Assembly: GCF_002893095.1 (NCBI RefSeq)
Contig: NZ_PKQQ01000009.1
Coordinates: 124,001 to 188,000 of the forward strand
DNA: 64,000 bases
From: Stenotrophomonas sp. VV52
GTDB lineage: Bacteria; Pseudomonadota; Gammaproteobacteria; Xanthomonadales; Xanthomonadaceae
Direction: 5' to 3'
In this document: positions 54,586-63,554 of the stretch, piece after piece
Layout: each line of letters begins with the position of its first letter
Position numbering within the stretch: the first letter of the stretch is position 1
Made by a program: the position numbers and the translations under genes
Notes under the pieces: generated by a model
The model's database searches: none
What the model was told of the DNA's origin: nothing
The model's input: only the letters and a program-made list of their open reading frames with translations

Positions 54586-55343
54586 TCAATCGACCACCGA
54601 CTCAGCGATCGCTCTCAACGCCTCGGCTTTGCGCTCCACGTTGTCGTCGCCTGTAGCGGTCAATGAGTACACCTTGTCTTTGCCGGCCCACGTCAGTGAT
54701 ACGCAGCCACGGCCTTGATCGTCGACCGTCATTTCGATCTTGCCGGGTACTCCGTTGATCAAGGTGTTCTGCGCCTCAACGAAGGCTTCAATCACCCCGC
54801 CGGGCACCCGGAAATTGTGTTCGTTGAACTCTACGATGCCGATGTCTTTCAAACGATAGAAGCGGGAGAGTCCGGAGGATCTGAGGCCGTGCAGCGCGCC
54901 GGTGGGCTCCATCCGATCAACGCTGCAGTGGTCAGTGCCGTTCCCTGCAGATTGCTTGGAGGATTGGGTAGCCTTTCCCGCAGGGTCGTTTCTGATCGCT
55001 TTGTCTTGGGCAGTGCAATCACAAGTTGTTGCTCGGATGGAATCGCGCCTGTCGGCACCTTCATCACGCCCGAACGACTTCGTTCAATCTTCTCCCGGAA
55101 ATGCTGTTTGACGGGCTCTGGGGCGTCCAGTTCTGCCACGGGGATCAAGCGGTACACACCTTCTGGGAGATCCTGGTTCGCGCCCGACGCGTGGTCCTTT
55201 TCGGCCGCACGCATCGCGCGGTCATTCAGCCACTGGCCTACTGCGTCGACGGGCACTGGATCGGGCTGTTCTGAACAGCCATTCGCGCCTGCGATCACAC
55301 TCATGGCGACCAGACAGAGTCCGAGCTTCGTGGATGGATGCAT
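54586..55343 (-). pseudogene. Frameshifted lipoprotein gene
   Basis: Two frames cover one gene. From ATG 55343 the first frame gives a signal peptide (AGANGC, lipobox-like Cys) and AVGQWLNDRAMRAAEKDHASGANQD. The second frame, open from about 55085 to 54586, gives QDKAIRNDPAGKATQSSK and the C-terminal FNEHNFRVPGGVIEAFVEAQ. A frameshift therefore lies between about 55085 and 54913. It may be a real mutation or a sequencing error. No family recognised; position opposite the transporter gene, convergent. Confidence 0.65.
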
Positions 55344-55649
55344 GTGTTTTTCCTCATGTGGAACGCGCGTCAGCGGCTCGAACTAGCTGTATAGGCTGAC
55401 GGGCGCGTGAGGAGTTGGGACACACCTCATGATTTGAGGCAGATGCGTGGATGACGACACACTGGTGCGGCATTGTCTGACGGACAGTCCGACGTTGCCT
55501 CGGTAAACAACATGCCTTCGTCGCGCCGATCATTTTTACGTGCGGGGCGCTCCTTCGCATCCTGCGAACGCGCCACTCGTGCATCCATGCACAGCGTCGT
55601 TTGGGAAGCGACCCTACCAATTCACCGAACAGCCAGGGTTTCTTCAGCG
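55344..55649. other. Intergenic region with SMAG unit
   Basis: A 306-nt gap. No convincing gene; it holds the SMAG unit at 55595-55617 near the end of the ChaN-like gene. Confidence 0.6.
55595..55617 (-). repeat. SMAG (GTAG) hairpin repeat
   Basis: Read on minus: GTAG head with GTCG...CGAC arms; 21 of 23 positions equal to the unit at 19531-19553. Confidence 0.75.
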
Positions 55650-56474
55650 TTACGGGTCAGTCAACGTACCCACGCTCAACTCCGGCAGATACACCCACAC
55701 GTCGTAGGAGCGATCCGCGTCGGTTTCGGCGACCGGATCACGCGCCGGCCTCTCGGGTAGCGTGATTGCGCGACATGGCTTCAAGCAGCCCCAGGACTGG
55801 CCACGCAGCGCCTCCACGCGCACGCTGTACAGCGGCAGGTCCAGCAGGTACGAGGCCATCGTGCGGTGCTTCATTTCCGGCGGCGCATCCTCGAAGGGGT
55901 GGCGCATGGCGTGCACGTTGCCGGTGAGCACCAGCATGCGCGTTCCGGCGGGGAGTGCATTGAACTGCTGCCGCAGGTGCGTGGCCATCGCAGCGTCGCG
56001 ATCCACGTCGCTGTCGTAGGCACTGATTTCAATGTCGTAGCCGGCCACACCGACATCGCGCCCCTGCGCCCGCAGCGCGCGCAGGGCTTCGATCAGCGCG
56101 AGCATGTCGCGGCTGCGGCGTCCGTCGTGCTGCTCGTCCTTTACCCGCCAGAACGGCTGGGTGCGCAACGCTTCCCGCGCATCTGCATCGCCGTTGGAGC
56201 GGAGGTACCGCGCCAGCGCGGCGTTCTCGCTCATCGGCAGCTCCAACCCCAGCCGTACCGGCGCGTTGTCGCGGCTGTAGCGCTCCATCAGGTCGGCCAC
56301 CAACAGCGGCGTTTCGGCGGTGCCGTGGTACTCGCCCAGCACCACCAGGCGGTGATCGCCCGCCAGCGTCATGATCTGCGTGGCGGTGTCGTCCACGCCC
56401 GTTGCGGGCGCGGCAAAGGCGGTGCCGTACATCATCGAAGCCACCATCGCAGCCATCCAGAGCCATCGCTTCAT
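55650..56474 (-). CDS. ChaN/EreA-like exported protein
   Basis: About 274 aa from the ATG at 56474. Signal peptide (cleavage near AFA-AP). The fold signature HRLVVLGEYHGTAETPLLVADLMERY (Glu-His pair) and RLGLELPMSEN match the erythromycin-esterase/ChaN-like superfamily; MLVLTGNVHAMRHPF supplies a further conserved Asn/His. ChaN binds haem in Campylobacter, but this protein's activity is unknown. Location next to the haem genes (ctaB) is suggestive only. Confidence 0.8.
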   Translation of the reverse strand: MKRWLWMAAMVASMMYGTAFAAPATGVDDTATQIMTLAGDHRLVVLGEYHGTAETPLLVADLMERYSRDNAPVRLGLELPMSENAALARYLRSNGDADAREALRTQPFWRVKDEQHDGRRSRDMLALIEALRALRAQGRDVGVAGYDIEISAYDSDVDRDAAMATHLRQQFNALPAGTRMLVLTGNVHAMRHPFEDAPPEMKHRTMASYLLDLPLYSVRVEALRGQSWGCLKPCRAITLPERPARDPVAETDADRSYDVWVYLPELSVGTLTDP

Positions 56475-56552
56475 GCCGTCACGTCCTGTCGGGGTCATGA
56501 AAGCAATGGCGGCGCGATGGCCGGATTCAAGACCAGGCGCGTGCGATGGCGA

Positions 56553-57440
56553 TCACAGGAACGGCAGCATCCAGTGGTCCACCATCAGGAAGGCGAACAG
56601 CGCCATCAGGTAGACGATGGAGTAGCCGAACATCTTCATCGAGAACAGCTCATCCGGCGGATTGAGCATGCGCCAGGCGTACCAGACGAATACCGTGTTC
56701 AACACGACCGCACCGCCCAGGTAGAACAGGCCGCTCATGCCCACCACGGTAGGCAGGATGCTGACGATGGCCAGCGCGATGGAGTACGCCATGATCGATT
56801 TGCGGGTGTACGCCACGCCGTGGGTCACCGGCAGCATCGGGATCTTGGCCTTGGCGTAGTCTTCGCGGCGGAAGATCGCCAGTGCCCAGAAATGCGGCGG
56901 GGTCCAGATGAAGATGATCAGCACCAGCAGCGAGGCGTAGGCCCAGTCCATCGGGCCCTGCATGCCAGTGATGGCCGCCCAGCCGAGCAGCGGCGGCGTG
57001 GCACCGGCGAGGCCGCCGATCACGATGTTCTGCGAGGTCGCGCGCTTGAGGTATACGGTGTAGATCACCGCGTAGCCGATCAGCGAGGCGAAGGTCAGTA
57101 CCGCAGTGATGACGTTCACCCACAGCACCAGGATGGTCATCGACAGCACGATCAGCGCGCCGGCGAACACCAGCACCTGCCACGGCTTGACCTTGCCCAC
57201 CACCAGCGGCCGCCACGAGGTACGCGCCATCTGTGCGTCGATCTGTGCGTCCAGCAGCTGGTTGATCGCCGCTGCCGCCGAGGCCGCCAGCCAGATGCCG
57301 AGGAAGCCCAGCGCACCGCGAACCGCCTGCTCGGCGGTAGGCAGGGTAGGAATGGCGAGGAACATGCCCACCAACGCGGTGAACACGATCAGTGCCACCA
57401 CCTTGGGTTTGGTCAGGTCCCAGTACTGCCGAACACTCAC
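56553..57440 (-). CDS. ctaB: Protoheme IX farnesyltransferase (haem O synthase)
   Basis: The protein has 295 aa. UbiA-family prenyltransferase that adds farnesyl to haem B to make haem O. Nine helices expected; conserved [20 protein letters not shown] (DxxDxxM-type Mg-diphosphate site) and [29 protein letters not shown]. Its ATG overlaps the ctaA stop by 4 nt, which pairs the two haem A steps. Confidence 0.95.
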   Translation of the reverse strand: MSVRQYWDLTKPKVVALIVFTALVGMFLAIPTLPTAEQAVRGALGFLGIWLAASAAAAINQLLDAQIDAQMARTSWRPLVVGKVKPWQVLVFAGALIVLSMTILVLWVNVITAVLTFASLIGYAVIYTVYLKRATSQNIVIGGLAGATPPLLGWAAITGMQGPMDWAYASLLVLIIFIWTPPHFWALAIFRREDYAKAKIPMLPVTHGVAYTRKSIMAYSIALAIVSILPTVVGMSGLFYLGGAVVLNTVFVWYAWRMLNPPDELFSMKMFGYSIVYLMALFAFLMVDHWMLPFL

Positions 57441-58642
57441 GGCGTCGCTCCAGAAACGTCATCTTCATCAGCCACGTCGGCCGGCGCACGCAGGCGCGCC
57501 AGCAGGGTGACCAGCACGAACAGCAGCGCCACGGCGCCGCCGCTGTGGGCGACGGCCACTTCCAGCGGCACGGCCAGCTTGACGTTGAGGATGCCCAGGG
57601 TGATCTGCAACACCACCAGCAGGCCCAGCGCGGTGGCCCAGCCGCGCATGCTCGGCAGGCGATACAGGCGCACGGCCAGCCACAGCAGGTAAACCGCGAC
57701 CACGACCGCGAACATGCGGTGCGCCATCTGGATCGCGATGCGCGAGGCGCCATCCAGCACGCCCCCTTCGTAGTCCACGCCGATGCCACGCCACAGGGTG
57801 AAGCCTTCCTTGAAGTCGTGGGGCGGCCACCACTGGCTCACGCAGCGCGGGAAGTTGTCGAGCGAGGCGCTGCCACCGCCACAGGCCAGGGCCGCGTAGT
57901 TGGCGCTGACCCAGCCGCCGAGCGCGATCTGCAGGACCAGCACGGCCACGCCGGCGCGCAGCAGCCATTTCAGCTTCGGCGCCTCGACCAGGGTGATCGG
58001 CATGTGCGTGGCACGCCACGCCATCCATACCAGCAGCCCGAACATCAGCATGCCACCCAGCAGGTGGCCCATCACCACGATCGGCTTGAGCAGCAGGGTG
58101 ACCGTCCACATGCCGAGCAACGCCTGGAAAATCACCACCGCGAGGGTCAGCAACGCCGCGCGGGCCAGGTCGATGTTGTTCCAGCGCAGCGCAGCGATCA
58201 GCAGGATCGCCTCACCGGTGAGCGCCAGCACGCTGGCCGAGACGTGCCAGCCCATCATGTACAGGGGTATGCCGGTGGCCACCAGCACGCACGCAGTGAC
58301 CACCGCCGTGGTGCCCCAGCTGCGCCGGCGTACTGCCAGCAGCGCCAGGGTGAGGATCTCGATACCCAGCGCGCCGGCCAGGAAGCGGTGCACCTGCTCG
58401 CGCCAGGCCTTGTGGGTTTCCAGCGGGCGGATCTTGGCTGCTTCGTGGCCAACCACTTCCGCGGCATGCTGCGGCCAGGTCACGCGGCCATAGCAGGTCG
58501 GCCAGTCCGGGCAGCTCAGGCCGGCATCGGACAGGCGCACGAACGAACCGAACATGATCGTGCTCGCCGTCATGATCAGGGCGAACCACGCCAGACGGTG
58601 GAAATTGCGATGCAGCGCCGGGCGCGCGGTGGGGTTCATCAA
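57437..58642 (-). CDS. ctaA: Haem A synthase (COX15/CtaA)
   Basis: The protein has 401 aa. It oxidises haem O to haem A for the cytochrome oxidase. Eight membrane helices; conserved His ligands appear in the [24 protein letters not shown] stretch [27 protein letters not shown] [10 protein letters not shown], and [20 protein letters not shown]-like [11 protein letters not shown] near the N-terminus is typical of the COX15 type found in alpha/gamma-proteobacteria. It overlaps ctaB and starts 7 nt after the SCO-like gene. Confidence 0.95.
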   Translation of the reverse strand: MMNPTARPALHRNFHRLAWFALIMTASTIMFGSFVRLSDAGLSCPDWPTCYGRVTWPQHAAEVVGHEAAKIRPLETHKAWREQVHRFLAGALGIEILTLALLAVRRRSWGTTAVVTACVLVATGIPLYMMGWHVSASVLALTGEAILLIAALRWNNIDLARAALLTLAVVIFQALLGMWTVTLLLKPIVVMGHLLGGMLMFGLLVWMAWRATHMPITLVEAPKLKWLLRAGVAVLVLQIALGGWVSANYAALACGGGSASLDNFPRCVSQWWPPHDFKEGFTLWRGIGVDYEGGVLDGASRIAIQMAHRMFAVVVAVYLLWLAVRLYRLPSMRGWATALGLLVVLQITLGILNVKLAVPLEVAVAHSGGAVALLFVLVTLLARLRAPADVADEDDVSGATP

Positions 58643-58649
58643 ACGGAAC

Positions 58650-59225
58650 TCACTTCAGTTTCAACAGCGTGGCCAGGTCCTTGCGCAGACCGGCCAGTTC
58701 GAATCCCGGCGCGTACCGCATGATCACGAACCCGTTCGGGTCGATCACATACACAGGGGTGCCGGCGGCGTCATCCACGGCGGGCAAGGCGGCACGCAGG
58801 GTCGGCTGGGGCGCCAGCACGCGCAGGGCGGGCAGGCCCTGGACCTCGGCCGGCGGCGTACCCAGCCACAGGATCTCGACATTATCGGCCCTATGGCCGA
58901 ACAGCTGCCACACCTTGCCCAATCCCTGCGACAAAGTGACGCACTCGGCTGCACAGCCCGGTGCGGGCGCAACCAGGATGCGCCACACGTGCGCGTCGGG
59001 GTTCCACGGGTAGGGTTCGCCATTGGCGAGGGTAAGCGGCAGCGCGCGCGCGTCCACCGGCGGTTGCAGCATCTGGCCGGTATTGCGGTGGTCGGCCGGC
59101 TGCCAGCCGGAGAAGCGCAGCACGCCGGCCAGCGCCATCGCGCCGAAGAACAGGCCGAACAGCGCGACCAGGGTCCAGCGACCACGGTTGCGGGCCTTGA
59201 GCTGTTCCGGGGTGATGGCATTCAT
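58650..59225 (-). CDS. SCO-like membrane-anchored protein
   Basis: The protein has 191 aa from the ATG at 59225. One membrane helix (about 17-38, TLVALFGLFFGAMALAGVL), then a thioredoxin-like domain. VAPAPGCAAECVTLSQ has the CxxxC of SCO copper chaperones, and VYVIDPNGFVIMRYAPG the typical end strand. The third SCO ligand, a His before YLIDP, is replaced: the sequence is VDDAAGTPVY. It likely aids oxidase assembly, but copper transfer may differ. It overlaps the SURF1 gene by 4 nt. Confidence 0.78.
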   Translation of the reverse strand: MNAITPEQLKARNRGRWTLVALFGLFFGAMALAGVLRFSGWQPADHRNTGQMLQPPVDARALPLTLANGEPYPWNPDAHVWRILVAPAPGCAAECVTLSQGLGKVWQLFGHRADNVEILWLGTPPAEVQGLPALRVLAPQPTLRAALPAVDDAAGTPVYVIDPNGFVIMRYAPGFELAGLRKDLATLLKLK

Positions 59226-59968
59226 GGGCGGGATTTTCTCATGTAAGCGGAGGGTGTGCGGCGGCGGCTTCGCCATTCGAGCACCAACGCGACGACCAGC
59301 ACGGTCAGGGCCAGGCCGAACCACTGCACGGCGTAGCCGAGGTGGCGGCTGGGCGGCAGGGTGTTGGGCAGCAGTTCGAGGTCGCGGGCGTAGCCCCCGG
59401 GCAGCGCCGGGTCCAGGCGCAGCACTGCGCTGCGCAGGCGGGCGGGCGGCAGGCGCAGCGCGGCAGCCACTTCCGCAGGCGGCATGCGGTTGGCGAGCCA
59501 CACTGCCGGCTGCGTGGCCGCGGTCAGCGCCGGACCCAGCGCCAGGCCGGTGGCCGGCGGCGGAGCGAGCAGCCCGGCCACATGAGCCTCGCCTTCGCGC
59601 GGCACCACGGTCGGCAGCTGGCGATCAGGCGGCATCGGCAGCCACCCCAGGTCGACGAGCACCACGGCGCCGCCGTCGCTGCGGAACGGCTGGTAGAGCT
59701 TGATGCCGGCGCGTCCGCCGCGGGTCTGGTTGTCCAGCAGCACGGTGCCCGGCAGGAAACGCCCGTGGTCTTCGACCCAGCGCAGCTGCGGCGGCGCAGC
59801 CTGGGCATCGGCCAGGCTCAGGGTCTGCGCGCGGGCCGGCACCTGCTGGTCCAGCAGGGCCTGCTTTTCATGCATGCGGTGCAGCTGCCAAAGACCCAGC
59901 TGGGAGAAACCCATGATGACCAGCACGGCGGCCACCCAGCCGATCAGGCGCGTGTGCTTGCGCATCAT
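59222..59968 (-). CDS. SURF1 family cytochrome oxidase assembly protein
   Basis: About 248 aa; start ATG 59968 or the next codon. Two membrane helices at the ends (about 8-27 and 217-236) bracket a periplasmic domain, the SURF1 topology. GFSQLGLWQLHRMHEKQALLD near the start and RHLGYAVQWFGLALTVLVVALVLEW at the end are characteristic. SURF1 helps insert haem A into subunit I. Coupled with the SCO-like gene downstream. Confidence 0.92.
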   Translation of the reverse strand: MMRKHTRLIGWVAAVLVIMGFSQLGLWQLHRMHEKQALLDQQVPARAQTLSLADAQAAPPQLRWVEDHGRFLPGTVLLDNQTRGGRAGIKLYQPFRSDGGAVVLVDLGWLPMPPDRQLPTVVPREGEAHVAGLLAPPPATGLALGPALTAATQPAVWLANRMPPAEVAAALRLPPARLRSAVLRLDPALPGGYARDLELLPNTLPPSRHLGYAVQWFGLALTVLVVALVLEWRSRRRTPSAYMRKSRP

Positions 59969-60025
59969 GACAACGCCGTCGAAACGCGGTCAGATAGGCG
60001 TACCCGCCCTGCCCTTGAGCCGCGC

Positions 60026-60244
60026 ATGAATGATTCGTTGAAGACCCTGCTGGTAATCGCGTTTCTGATCGTCATCGTCTGGAATCTGGGCGCCGGTCTG
60101 TACTACCTGCTGGTCGACCGCGGCCAGACCAAGCGCACCGTCAATGCGCTCACCCGGCGCATCGCGGTGTCGGTGGCGCTGATTGCGCTGGTGGCGATCG
60201 GCATCTACACCGGCTGGATCAAACCCCACGGCATCGGTGGTTGA
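60026..60244 (+). CDS. Small twin-transmembrane protein (DUF2909-like)
   Basis: The protein has 72 aa, with helices at about 8-30 (LLVIAFLIVIVWNLGAGLYYLLV) and 46-66 (RRIAVSVALIALVAIGIYTGWI). The VDRGQTKRTVNALTRRI linker matches the DUF2909 family that is regularly found beside cytochrome oxidase genes. It is on the plus strand, convergent with ctaE and divergent from SURF1, unlike every other gene of the cluster. Role unknown, probably oxidase-related. Confidence 0.82.
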   Translation: MNDSLKTLLVIAFLIVIVWNLGAGLYYLLVDRGQTKRTVNALTRRIAVSVALIALVAIGIYTGWIKPHGIGG

Positions 60245-60253
60245 GCCCCGGCG

Positions 60254-61132
60254 CTACAGCACGTAGACGAACAGGAACAGCATCAGCCACACCACGTCGA
60301 CGAAGTGCCAGTACCACGCCGCCGCTTCGAAGCCGAAGTGGTTGTCGCGGGTGAAATGGCCCTTGGCCGCGCGCAGCCACATCACGATCAGCATGATGGT
60401 GCCCAGCAGCACATGCGCGCCGTGGAAACCGGTGAGCATGAAGAAGGTGGAGCCGTAGATGCCCGAACCGAGCGTGAGGTTCAGTTCCTTGTAGGCGTGG
60501 ATGTATTCCTCGGCCTGCAGGGTGAGGAAGAACGCGCCGAGCAGCACGGTGACGCCCAGCCACACCAGCAGCTGGCGGCGATGGCCGGCCTTCAGTGCAT
60601 GGTGGGCGATGGTGAGGGTGACGCCGGAGGTCAGCAGGATCAGCGTGTTGATCAGCGGCAGGCCCCAGGCCGGAATGGTCTGGAAGTGGCCGCCGATGGC
60701 GCCCGGGCCGTTGGTCGGCCAGGCGGCGGAATAGCCGTCCCAGAGCAGTTCGTTGGTCATCACCCCGTCGCCCTCGCCGCCCAGCCACGCCAGGCCCAGG
60801 TTGCGGGTGTAGAACAGCGCACCGAAGAAGGCACCGAAGAACATCACTTCGGAGAAGATGAACCACACCATGCCCATCCGGAACGAGCCGTCGACCTGGC
60901 GGTTGTAATGCCCAGCCTGCGATTCGCGCACCACATCGCTGAACCACCAGAACAGGGTCAGCACCAGCATCGCGATGCCGGCGTAGAAGGTCCACTTGCC
61001 CCAGCCGGCGTCATTGAGCCAGCTGGCCACGCCCACCATGGTCACCATCATCGCGATGGAACCGATGAAGGGCCACTTGCTGTGCGTGGGGACGAAGTAC
61101 ACGTTGGCGTCGGGACTGTGCTGGGCGGCCAT
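60254..61132 (-). CDS. ctaE: Cytochrome c oxidase subunit III
   Basis: The protein has 292 aa from the ATG at 61132. Seven membrane helices. Conserved features: WWFSDVVRESQAGHY, FIFSEVMFFGAFFGALFY (the carboxylate in helix III), FFMLTGFHGAHVLLGTI and EAAAWYWHFVDVVWLMLFLFVY. It stabilises subunit I and the proton path. It starts 20 nt after ctaG. Confidence 0.95.
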   Translation of the reverse strand: MAAQHSPDANVYFVPTHSKWPFIGSIAMMVTMVGVASWLNDAGWGKWTFYAGIAMLVLTLFWWFSDVVRESQAGHYNRQVDGSFRMGMVWFIFSEVMFFGAFFGALFYTRNLGLAWLGGEGDGVMTNELLWDGYSAAWPTNGPGAIGGHFQTIPAWGLPLINTLILLTSGVTLTIAHHALKAGHRRQLLVWLGVTVLLGAFFLTLQAEEYIHAYKELNLTLGSGIYGSTFFMLTGFHGAHVLLGTIMLIVMWLRAAKGHFTRDNHFGFEAAAWYWHFVDVVWLMLFLFVYVL

Positions 61133-61152
61133 ATGCGGTATCCGGGTACGTA

Positions 61153-61743
61153 TCAGGGTGCCGAGCGCGCGGTGGCCGGCGGGGTCGCCGTGGCCAGCTG
61201 CGACGACAGCGCGTCGTTCTTGTAGAACGTGTACGACAGGGTGATGGTCTTGATGTTGGCCGGCAGGTCCGGGTCGACGATGAAACGCACCGGCATGTCG
61301 CGTTTCTCGCCGGCCACCAGGGTCTGCGCGGTGAAGCAGAAGCATTCGGTCTTGCTGAAGTAGCCCGAGGCCTTGGCCGGGGCCACCGACGGCACCGCGC
61401 TGCCAACCAGCGCGTGGTCGCTGTCGTTGCGTGCGTAGTACAGCGCTTCGTTGAGCTCACCCGGCACCACGTCCATGCTCAGCTGCTCGGGATGGAACGC
61501 CCACGGCAGCTTCGAGTTGACCCCGCCGTCGAACTCCACCCGCACGGTGCGCTTGGCCGCCGCCGGACCGCCCGCCGCCTGCGCGCCGGGCCCACGCTCC
61601 AGGCGCACGCCGAACACCTTCTCGCAGGCGATGCGGTACAGCGGCACCAGCGAGAAGGTCAGCACGAACACCGCCACCGCCACCCCGATCAGGCGCGGCA
61701 GCCCGGCGCTCGGCGCGGGCGTGGCGGGGCGCGGGTCGTTCAT
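61153..61743 (-). CDS. ctaG: Cytochrome c oxidase assembly protein CtaG (Cox11)
   Basis: The protein has 196 aa. One N-terminal helix ([19 protein letters not shown]) then a periplasmic immunoglobulin-like copper domain with the CFCFTAQ motif (CxC copper site) and [14 protein letters not shown] [13 protein letters not shown]. It delivers copper to the CuB site of subunit I. The ATG at 61743 overlaps the small upstream gene (ATGA). Confidence 0.95.
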   Translation of the reverse strand: MNDPRPATPAPSAGLPRLIGVAVAVFVLTFSLVPLYRIACEKVFGVRLERGPGAQAAGGPAAAKRTVRVEFDGGVNSKLPWAFHPEQLSMDVVPGELNEALYYARNDSDHALVGSAVPSVAPAKASGYFSKTECFCFTAQTLVAGEKRDMPVRFIVDPDLPANIKTITLSYTFYKNDALSSQLATATPPATARSAP

Positions 61744-61868
61744 CGGCCGAGCACCCCGGTCAGGATGAAGCCGACATAGACCGCGATGGCCACCGCGCCC
61801 ACCCACAGCGCGGTGCGCCGCGCGCGTTGGCGGCGAACGGCCAGATCCTGTTGTTGCGCATCATGCAT
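61740..61868 (-). CDS. Small single-pass membrane protein of the cox operon
   Basis: The protein has 42 aa ([22 protein letters not shown]..., then an [22 protein letters not shown] helix, about 20-40). It fits the small 'cytochrome oxidase small assembly protein' between ctaD and ctaG in related genomes: basic N-terminus, one helix. It starts 8 nt after ctaD and overlaps ctaG by 4 nt, so translational coupling supports its reality. Confidence 0.8.
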   Translation of the reverse strand: MHDAQQQDLAVRRQRARRTALWVGAVAIAVYVGFILTGVLGR

Positions 61869-61876
61869 GGCGCACC

Positions 61877-63487
61877 TCAGTGAGTGATGTCGTCGTGGGC
61901 CAGGTCGCCCGGACGGATGACCGGCGGCACGGTGAAGGTATGCGCCGGGGCCGGTGAAGGAATGGTCCACTCCAGCCCGCGCGCCCCTTCCCAGGAGCGG
62001 TCGGCGGCCTTCTCACCGTTGCGTAGCGAGGCGATCAGGATGGCGGCCATCATGAACGGGGTGACGAACATGCCGAACGCACCGATCGAGCTGATCAGGT
62101 TCCAGTCGGCGAACGCCACGCTGTAATCGGGAATACGGCGCGGCATGCCGGCCAGGCCGAGGAAGTGCTGCGGGAAGAACAGCAGGTTCACGAAGAGGAT
62201 GGACCACCAGAAGTGGACCTTGGCCCAGAACTCGCTGTACATGCGCCCGGTCCACTTCGGCCACCAGTAGTACACCGCGCCGATCAGCGCGAACACCGCA
62301 CCGGTGACCAGCACATAGTGGAAGTGCGCCACCACGAAGTAGGTGTCGTGGTACTGGAAGTCGGCCACCACGATGGCCAGCATCAGGCCGGAGAAGCCGC
62401 CGATGGTGAACAGGATGACGAAGGCCACCGCCCACAGCATCGGTGCTTCGAAGGTGAGCGAGCCGCGCCACATGGTGCTCACCCAGTTGAACACCTTCAC
62501 CCCGGTCGGGATGGAGATCAGCATGGTGGCGAACATGAAGTAGATTTCGCCGCCCAGCGGCATGCCCACGGTGAACATGTGGTGGGCCCAGACGATGAAC
62601 GACAGGAATGCGATCGCGGCGATCGCGTAGACCATGGCCTGGTAACCGAACAGCGGCTTGCGGCTGAAGGTGGGGATGATTTCGCTGACCACGCCGAACG
62701 CCGGCAGGATCATGATGTACACCTCCGGGTGGCCGAAGAACCAGAAGATGTGCTGGAACATCACCGGGTCGCCACCGCCGGCGGCATTGAAGAAGCTGGT
62801 GCCGAAGAACTTGTCGGTGAGCAGCATGGTCACCGCTCCGGCCAGCACCGGCATCACCGCGATCAGCAGGAACGCGGTGATCAGCCAGGACCAGCAGAAG
62901 ATCGGCATCTTCAGCAGGTCGATGCCGGGCGCGCGCATGTTGAGCACGGTGGCGATGATGTTGATCGCGCCCATGATCGAGCTGATGCCGGCCACGTGGA
63001 TGGCGAACACGGTGAAGGCCACGTTGTAGCCGCCCTGCAGCGACAGCGGCGGGTACAGGGTCCAGCCACCGGCCGGTGCGCCACCGGGCAGCAGGAAGGT
63101 GAGCAGCAGCAGGCTGAACGCCACCGGCAGCAGCCAGAACGACCAGTTGTTCATGCGCGGCAGCGCCATGTCCGGCGCGCCGACCTGCAGCGGAATCATC
63201 CAGTTGGCCAGGCCGACGAAGGCCGGCATGACGCCACCGAAGATCATTACCAGTGCATGCACGGTGGTGAGCTGGTTGAAGGTTTCCGGCTTCACGAACT
63301 GCAGGCCGGGCTGCATCAGCTCGGCGCGGATGATCACGCTCATCGCCGCGCCGATGATGAACATGAGGAAGCTGAAGAGCAGGTACAGCGTGCCGATGTC
63401 CTTGTGGTTGGTCGAGAAGAACCAACGTTCGAAGAACGACTGCTGATGTCCGTGATGCCCGTCGTGATCAACTGCGGTATGCGCCAT
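61877..63487 (-). CDS. ctaD: Cytochrome c oxidase subunit I (aa3 type)
   Basis: The protein has 536 aa, twelve membrane helices. Haem and copper ligands are seen in VHALVMIFGGVMP (His), WFFGHPEVYIMILPAFG (cross-linked His-Tyr and CuB His), WAHHMFTVGMP (CuB His pair) and HFHYVLVTGAVFAL (haem a/a3 His). This is the catalytic core of the terminal oxidase that reduces O2 and pumps protons. It follows ctaC by 67 nt. Confidence 0.97.
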   Translation of the reverse strand: MAHTAVDHDGHHGHQQSFFERWFFSTNHKDIGTLYLLFSFLMFIIGAAMSVIIRAELMQPGLQFVKPETFNQLTTVHALVMIFGGVMPAFVGLANWMIPLQVGAPDMALPRMNNWSFWLLPVAFSLLLLTFLLPGGAPAGGWTLYPPLSLQGGYNVAFTVFAIHVAGISSIMGAINIIATVLNMRAPGIDLLKMPIFCWSWLITAFLLIAVMPVLAGAVTMLLTDKFFGTSFFNAAGGGDPVMFQHIFWFFGHPEVYIMILPAFGVVSEIIPTFSRKPLFGYQAMVYAIAAIAFLSFIVWAHHMFTVGMPLGGEIYFMFATMLISIPTGVKVFNWVSTMWRGSLTFEAPMLWAVAFVILFTIGGFSGLMLAIVVADFQYHDTYFVVAHFHYVLVTGAVFALIGAVYYWWPKWTGRMYSEFWAKVHFWWSILFVNLLFFPQHFLGLAGMPRRIPDYSVAFADWNLISSIGAFGMFVTPFMMAAILIASLRNGEKAADRSWEGARGLEWTIPSPAPAHTFTVPPVIRPGDLAHDDITH

Positions 63488-63554
63488 CGCAACTACACCT
63501 CATTGGTTCCGCTGGTAGCCGTGCGCGCCGTGCGGCGCGCGCGGTTCGATGATG

